Part shown: piece after piece, positions 4,540-7,288 of the stretch
How positions within the stretch are numbered: position 1 is the first letter of the stretch
Layout: each line of letters starts with the position of its first letter
Assembly: GCA_030613045.1 (NCBI GenBank)
Contig: JAUWMS010000118.1
Location: 1-7,288, forward strand
Length of the DNA stretch: 7,288 bases
DNA from: Candidatus Latescibacterota bacterium
GTDB lineage: Bacteria > Latescibacterota > 4484-107
Direction of reading: 5' to 3'
Translations under genes and position numbers: made by a program
The notes under the pieces: model-generated
What the model was told of the DNA's origin: nothing
What the model saw: only the letters and a program-made list of their open reading frames with translations
Databases searched by the model: none

Positions 4540-5790
4540 TTAAACGAATTCCTGAAACCATCTTTTCATCCGGCTCAGGATTTTATAGAACAACCGGTCT
4601 CCCTTCGCGCCGGCGATCATACCTCCCCCACGCGAGCGATGCATGGCTCCATAGAGCACCAATCCCACCCCTGTGGCATGGATCGGACTGGTGACTTCCT
4701 CCGTGAGTCCCGTCACCCCTTGGGGGACGCCCAGTCGAACCGGAAGACCAAAGATACGCTCCGCCAATTCCGCCGTGCCATCCATCATCGCGCCACCGCC
4801 GGTAAGCACCATCCCGGTGGACATCAGTTCTGCGTAGTCCGTACGTTTGATCTCCCGGAGCGCCAGGGTGAAAATCTCTTCCATCCTCGGCTCGATGATC
4901 GCGCACAACTCCTCCCGGGCCACTTCCCGGAGCGCGCGTCCTCCCACCCCGGGCACCGGGATCATCGCGTCCCCCTCCACGAGGGAACCCAGTGCGCAAC
5001 CGTGCTCGATTTTGATCTGCTCCGCTTGTTCGGAGGGCGTCCGCAGTCCGATGGCCATATCCCGCGTCACGTTGTTCCCGCCGAAGCCAATGACCGCGGT
5101 ATGCCGGATGCTCCCATCGAAAAACAGGGCGATATCGGTCGTGCCACCTCCTACGTCCAAAAGCCCCACGCCCAAATCCTTCTCATCCTGTGAAAGCACC
5201 GAATAGCTGGAGGCCAAAGGCTCCAGCACCACATCCTCCACCTCGATTCCGGCGCGACGGATGCTCTCGCAGATGTTCTGCGCGGACGTGACCGCACCGG
5301 TGACGATGTGCACCTCGGCTTCGAGACGCACCCCGGCCATCCCCACCGGATCTTTGATCCCCGGCTGATTGTCCACGATATACTCCTGCGGAAGCACATG
5401 GAGAATCTCCCGATCCATCGGGATCGCCACGGCCTTCGCCGCTTCGATCACCCGATCCACATCGTCCCGTGTAATCTCATTCCCGTCCCCGTCTCCCCGG
5501 GACACCGCGATCACGCCCCGACTGTTGATGCTCCGGATATGATCTCCGGCAATGCCCGCGTAAACCGAACCGATCTTTACCCCGGCCATCAACTCGGCCT
5601 CGCTCACGGCCTTTTCGATGGACCGGACCGTTTTCTCTATGTTGATCACGACCCCCCGACGCAGCCCCACAGAGGGGCTTGTCCCCGCGCCGATTATTTT
5701 CGGTTCCTCACCCGCTCCCACCAGGGCGACGATCGCACTGATCTTGGTGGTTCCGATGTCCAAACCGGCAACGATCTCTTCTCTGTTCAT
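4540..5790 (-). CDS. ftsA: Cell division protein FtsA
   Basis: The product is 416 aa, the usual length for this actin-like ATPase that anchors FtsZ to the inner membrane and recruits later divisome proteins. The ATG at 5790 is preceded by GAGGT with 8 nt spacing. The first phosphate motif is DIGTTK at residues 11-16. The SHS2/1C subdomain lies at about 85-165. The second phosphate motif is LLDVGGGTTDIALF at 210-223. The adenosine motif is GMVLTGGGA at 326-334. The last 18 residues (RLFYKILSRMKRWFQEFV) form the amphipathic membrane-binding helix, with aromatic and basic residues on opposite sides. It lies between ftsQ and ftsZ as in most dcw clusters. A 174-nt repeat-filled gap separates it from ftsQ, where many genomes have almost none. 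Confidence 0.96.
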   Translation of the reverse strand: MNREEIVAGLDIGTTKISAIVALVGAGEEPKIIGAGTSPSVGLRRGVVINIEKTVRSIEKAVSEAELMAGVKIGSVYAGIAGDHIRSINSRGVIAVSRGDGDGNEITRDDVDRVIEAAKAVAIPMDREILHVLPQEYIVDNQPGIKDPVGMAGVRLEAEVHIVTGAVTSAQNICESIRRAGIEVEDVVLEPLASSYSVLSQDEKDLGVGLLDVGGGTTDIALFFDGSIRHTAVIGFGGNNVTRDMAIGLRTPSEQAEQIKIEHGCALGSLVEGDAMIPVPGVGGRALREVAREELCAIIEPRMEEIFTLALREIKRTDYAELMSTGMVLTGGGAMMDGTAELAERIFGLPVRLGVPQGVTGLTEEVTSPIHATGVGLVLYGAMHRSRGGGMIAGAKGDRLFYKILSRMKRWFQEFV

Positions 5791-5798
5791 AGCCCCCT

Positions 5799-5803
5799 AC
5801 CTC
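5799..5803 (-). promoter_or_regulatory. ftsA ribosome-binding site
   Basis: GAGGT on the minus strand lies 8 nt before the ATG. It adjoins, but does not lie in, the ATTGG repeat at 5809-5850, so the element stops just short of the translation signals. Confidence 0.5.
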
Positions 5804-5808
5804 ATGGT

Positions 5809-5850
5809 TCATTGGTGATTGGGTATTGGTCATTGGATATTGGATATTGG
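5809..5850. repeat. ATTGGATATTGG-type repeat in the ftsQ-ftsA spacer
   Basis: TCATTGGTGATTGGGTATTGG is followed by TCATTGGATATTGGATATTGG-like words. It shares the words of the longer block at 183-306 (TTGGATATTGG) and of the ftsA-ftsZ spacer (ATTGGTGATTGG), so it links those two repeat families. Confidence 0.6.
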
Positions 5851-5905
5851 TCTGCATTTGGCCGTCGTCCTAACCAATCGACCTGTCAAGGATCCGGGAT
5901 CGACA

Positions 5906-5956
5906 ATCAGGAATACCGATCTTCCTGATCCCTGCCACCTGACCCCTGACCCCTGA
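5906..5956. repeat. 8-bp hairpin and (CTGACCC) tandem in the ftsQ-ftsA spacer
   Basis: ATCAGGAA (5906-5913) pairs with TTCCTGAT (5922-5929) around 8 nt. It is followed by CTGACCCCTGACCCCTGA (5939-5956), which is GTCAGGGGTCAGGGG on the coding strand. The block lies immediately past the ftsQ stop codon. It has no T-run, so it is unlikely to end transcription before ftsA. Confidence 0.5.
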
Positions 5957-5964
5957 ATTTGGCG

Positions 5965-6786
5965 TCAAAACCTGGCAACCACCTGTCCTTCGAATCGCAC
6001 ATCGAGATAGCGCGGGACGCGATGTTTCGAGGGGATCTGGTTCAGCGCCGCCCGTAAGGGGCCGATTTTCCGCTCAAAATCTCCCCGCCCCCACTTCACC
6101 TTCATTCCCCCATCAATCAAGTAGAGCATCAAGCCTTCCCGGGATCCGAGACAGATCTCCGAGATCACCGCGATCAAGCCCGGCTCCCGCGCGCGCATCT
6201 CGTTTATAAACCGGATTCCCTCCTTCAACCGGAGCGATTGAATAACGCGGCCGGGCTCCGTGGTGTCGGCTCCAATGGAAGTGAAGATCGGGAGATCCGG
6301 CATCCTCTCCGGAGGAAAGGGCGGCAAGAGGACGCCTTCCGAGTCCACGCCATAAAGCCGCTCCCGCGCGAGCAGCGCAATGGGCTCCCGCTCCGTGATC
6401 GAGATCGCGATCCGGTCCGGAAGCCTCCGGGAGAGGCGCACCGTCTTCACCATCGGATCCTTCCGAATCCTCGCCGCCGCCTCCGTCAGGGCCACCGAGA
6501 AGAGATTCTGTCCCGGCTCAATCTGTGCCAGCGACCGGATACGATCCACCGTCAGCACCCGATTCCCGCTGATCGTGACCTCCTTCAGTCGAAACAGCGC
6601 CATGTGCGTTGCCACGGAGTACGCCCTCTGAAAAGCAAATAGCACCGCTCCGATCACCATCGCACTCAGAAGGATCCTCCGCCCGATCTTTCTCCGGCGC
6701 GGCTTGGCGCGTCCGATCATAGGCGAGATAGTCTGGGATGCGGAAACCCTCGATTTATTTTTCTTTCTTCGTTTTTTGTTGTTCAT
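5965..6786 (-). CDS. ftsQ: Cell division protein FtsQ/DivIB
   Basis: The product is a 273-aa inner-membrane divisome protein that, with FtsL and FtsB, links the Z ring to septal peptidoglycan synthesis. The start is ATG at 6786 (MNNKKRRKKNKSR). The frame is open upstream to 6825, but those codons lie in a repeat. Residues 1-37 are a very basic cytoplasmic tail. Residues 38-58 are a single membrane segment (ILLSAMVIGAVLFAFQRAYSV). Residues 65-133 are the POTRA domain (FRLKEVTISGN to IAISITEREP). Residues 135-260 are the FtsQ/DivIB beta domain. The C-terminal YLDVRFEGQVVARF matches the family's 'YIDLRF.GQVVVR' end. It follows murC by 57 nt; murB and ddl, often between them, are absent. Its weak ribosome-binding site (GGTGAG) comes from the adjacent repeat. 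Confidence 0.94.
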   Translation of the reverse strand: MNNKKRRKKNKSRVSASQTISPMIGRAKPRRRKIGRRILLSAMVIGAVLFAFQRAYSVATHMALFRLKEVTISGNRVLTVDRIRSLAQIEPGQNLFSVALTEAAARIRKDPMVKTVRLSRRLPDRIAISITEREPIALLARERLYGVDSEGVLLPPFPPERMPDLPIFTSIGADTTEPGRVIQSLRLKEGIRFINEMRAREPGLIAVISEICLGSREGLMLYLIDGGMKVKWGRGDFERKIGPLRAALNQIPSKHRVPRYLDVRFEGQVVARF

Positions 6787-6794
6787 CGTTTTTC

Positions 6795-6889
6795 TCACCG
6801 CAAGTGCGCAAAGAACGCAGAGCACTTCAATGAGGAATAGGGTTCATTGTTCACGGTCTTTCTCTGCGCACTTTGCGCCTTTGCGGTGC
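6795..6889. repeat. Inverted pair of the ACCGCAAAGGCGCAAAG-type repeat at the murC-ftsQ junction
   Basis: Copy one (6795-6822) reads TCACCGCAAGTGCGCAAAG then AACGCAGAG. Copy two (6862-6889), reversed, reads GCACCGCAAAGGCGCAAAG then TGCGCAGAG. They face each other across about 40 bp containing the murC stop. The copies are of the same family as those at 2970-2998 and 3201-3233. The element overlaps the murC 3' end and the ftsQ leader. Confidence 0.72.
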
Positions 6890-7288
6890 GTTTTTCTCTT
6901 TTTCAATAAGGCCATCAGTTCGCCCCCGACCTGCTCGATGTCCCCTGCGCCCATCACGATTACCAAATCTCCGGGACACGCCAGATCGGCCATAGTCTGA
7001 GCTACTTTATTTCTATCCGCAACGTAGTGAACTTCGGGAGCGCCGCTTCGCTCGGCCGCCTCGGCCACCAACGCGCCGGTCACCCCGGGCAGCGGCGCTT
7101 CCCGCGCGGGATACACATCGGTGACCACGAGCACATCTGCCTGAGAAAAGGCGCGGCCGAAGTCCCCGGCAAAATCGCGCGTGCGGCTGTATAGATGGGG
7201 CTGAAAGGCCACGAGGATGCGTTCGTAGGCTCCCTGCCGGGCCGCCTCGAGCGTGGCGGTCACCTCCGTGGGATGATGGGCGTAATCA
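6844..7288 (-). CDS. murC: UDP-N-acetylmuramate--L-alanine ligase, C-terminal part
   Basis: The 147 C-terminal residues are present; the gene enters from the right edge. The visible part starts with DYAHHPTEVTATLEAAR, the hallmark of the MurC C-terminal domain, where the ATP- and amino-acid-binding residues of this Mur ligase lie. It continues with AFQPHLYSRT, VTDVYPAREAP and VIVMGAGDIEQVG, all typical. MurC adds L-alanine to UDP-MurNAc in the cytoplasm using ATP, starting the peptide stem of peptidoglycan. After the normal end (GGELMALLKK) the protein carries an extra tail, RKTHRKGAKCAEKDREQ, encoded by the CACCGCAAAGGCGCAAAG repeat at 6862-6889. It is the first visible gene of the murC-ftsQ-ftsA-ftsZ run. 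Confidence 0.95.
   Translation of the reverse strand, partial: DYAHHPTEVTATLEAARQGAYERILVAFQPHLYSRTRDFAGDFGRAFSQADVLVVTDVYPAREAPLPGVTGALVAEAAERSGAPEVHYVADRNKVAQTMADLACPGDLVIVMGAGDIEQVGGELMALLKKRKTHRKGAKCAEKDREQ

Noticed and set aside
6787..6843. A lost or broken murB/ddl between murC and ftsQ
   Set aside because: The gap is only 57 nt and made of repeat, with no remnant coding sequence. murB is likely elsewhere or fused in another locus, which this window cannot show.

Overview
The window is a bacterial chromosomal segment of about 55% GC with ordinary housekeeping genes separated by unusually repeat-rich spacers. The primary-type sigma factor is short (about 286 aa, no region 1.1). FtsZ ends in a canonical [12 protein letters not shown] peptide. 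A SpoIVB/S55-type secreted protein is present without other sporulation genes. Several families of imperfect A/T-rich or C/G-patterned repeats fill the spacers. Together these suggest an uncultured Gram-negative-type bacterium, perhaps of the FCB group or a neighbouring candidate phylum. That placement is inference, not something the sequence proves.

Layout. (1) 1-155, minus strand: the 5' end of a secreted SpoIVB peptidase (S55)-domain protein with a TTG start and a perfect Shine-Dalgarno sequence. (2) 156-901: a divergent 746-bp regulatory region. It holds an A/T-rich repeat, a perfect 22-bp palindrome (383-404), a near-perfect sigma-54 promoter (518-534), a predicted ~105-nt small RNA ending in an intrinsic terminator (545-649), a structured stretch of unknown nature, and a vegetative promoter. 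(3) 902-1762, plus: a group 1 (RpoD/SigA-like) sigma factor. (4) 1763-2212: a spacer of repeats and hairpins. (5) 2213-2869, plus: KhpB/Jag RNA-binding protein, followed by a strong bidirectional terminator. (6) 2911-3280: a convergent spacer filled with repeats. (7) 7288-3281, minus: the end of a division and cell-wall (dcw) cluster in the order murC (C-terminal part), ftsQ, ftsA, ftsZ.

How it works together. MurC makes a peptidoglycan precursor. FtsQ, FtsA and FtsZ form the divisome core. The sigma factor and KhpB act on transcription and on RNA. The most interesting item is the predicted sigma-54-dependent small RNA. It folds into two hairpins, each carrying ACCTCC (the complement of the Shine-Dalgarno core) in its loop, and its 5' end pairs exactly from the predicted transcription start. 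The first loop can form an 11-bp duplex (one G.U) with the ribosome-binding site of the divergent S55 gene. The palindrome about 150 bp upstream sits where a sigma-54 activator (enhancer-binding protein) would bind. This would be a compact locus linking an activator signal to translational control. It is a prediction from sequence alone.

Repeats also reach into genes. The last ~15 codons of murC and the ribosome-binding site of ftsQ lie in two inverted copies of one repeat family, and the ftsA-ftsZ spacer is an 18-bp inverted repeat.
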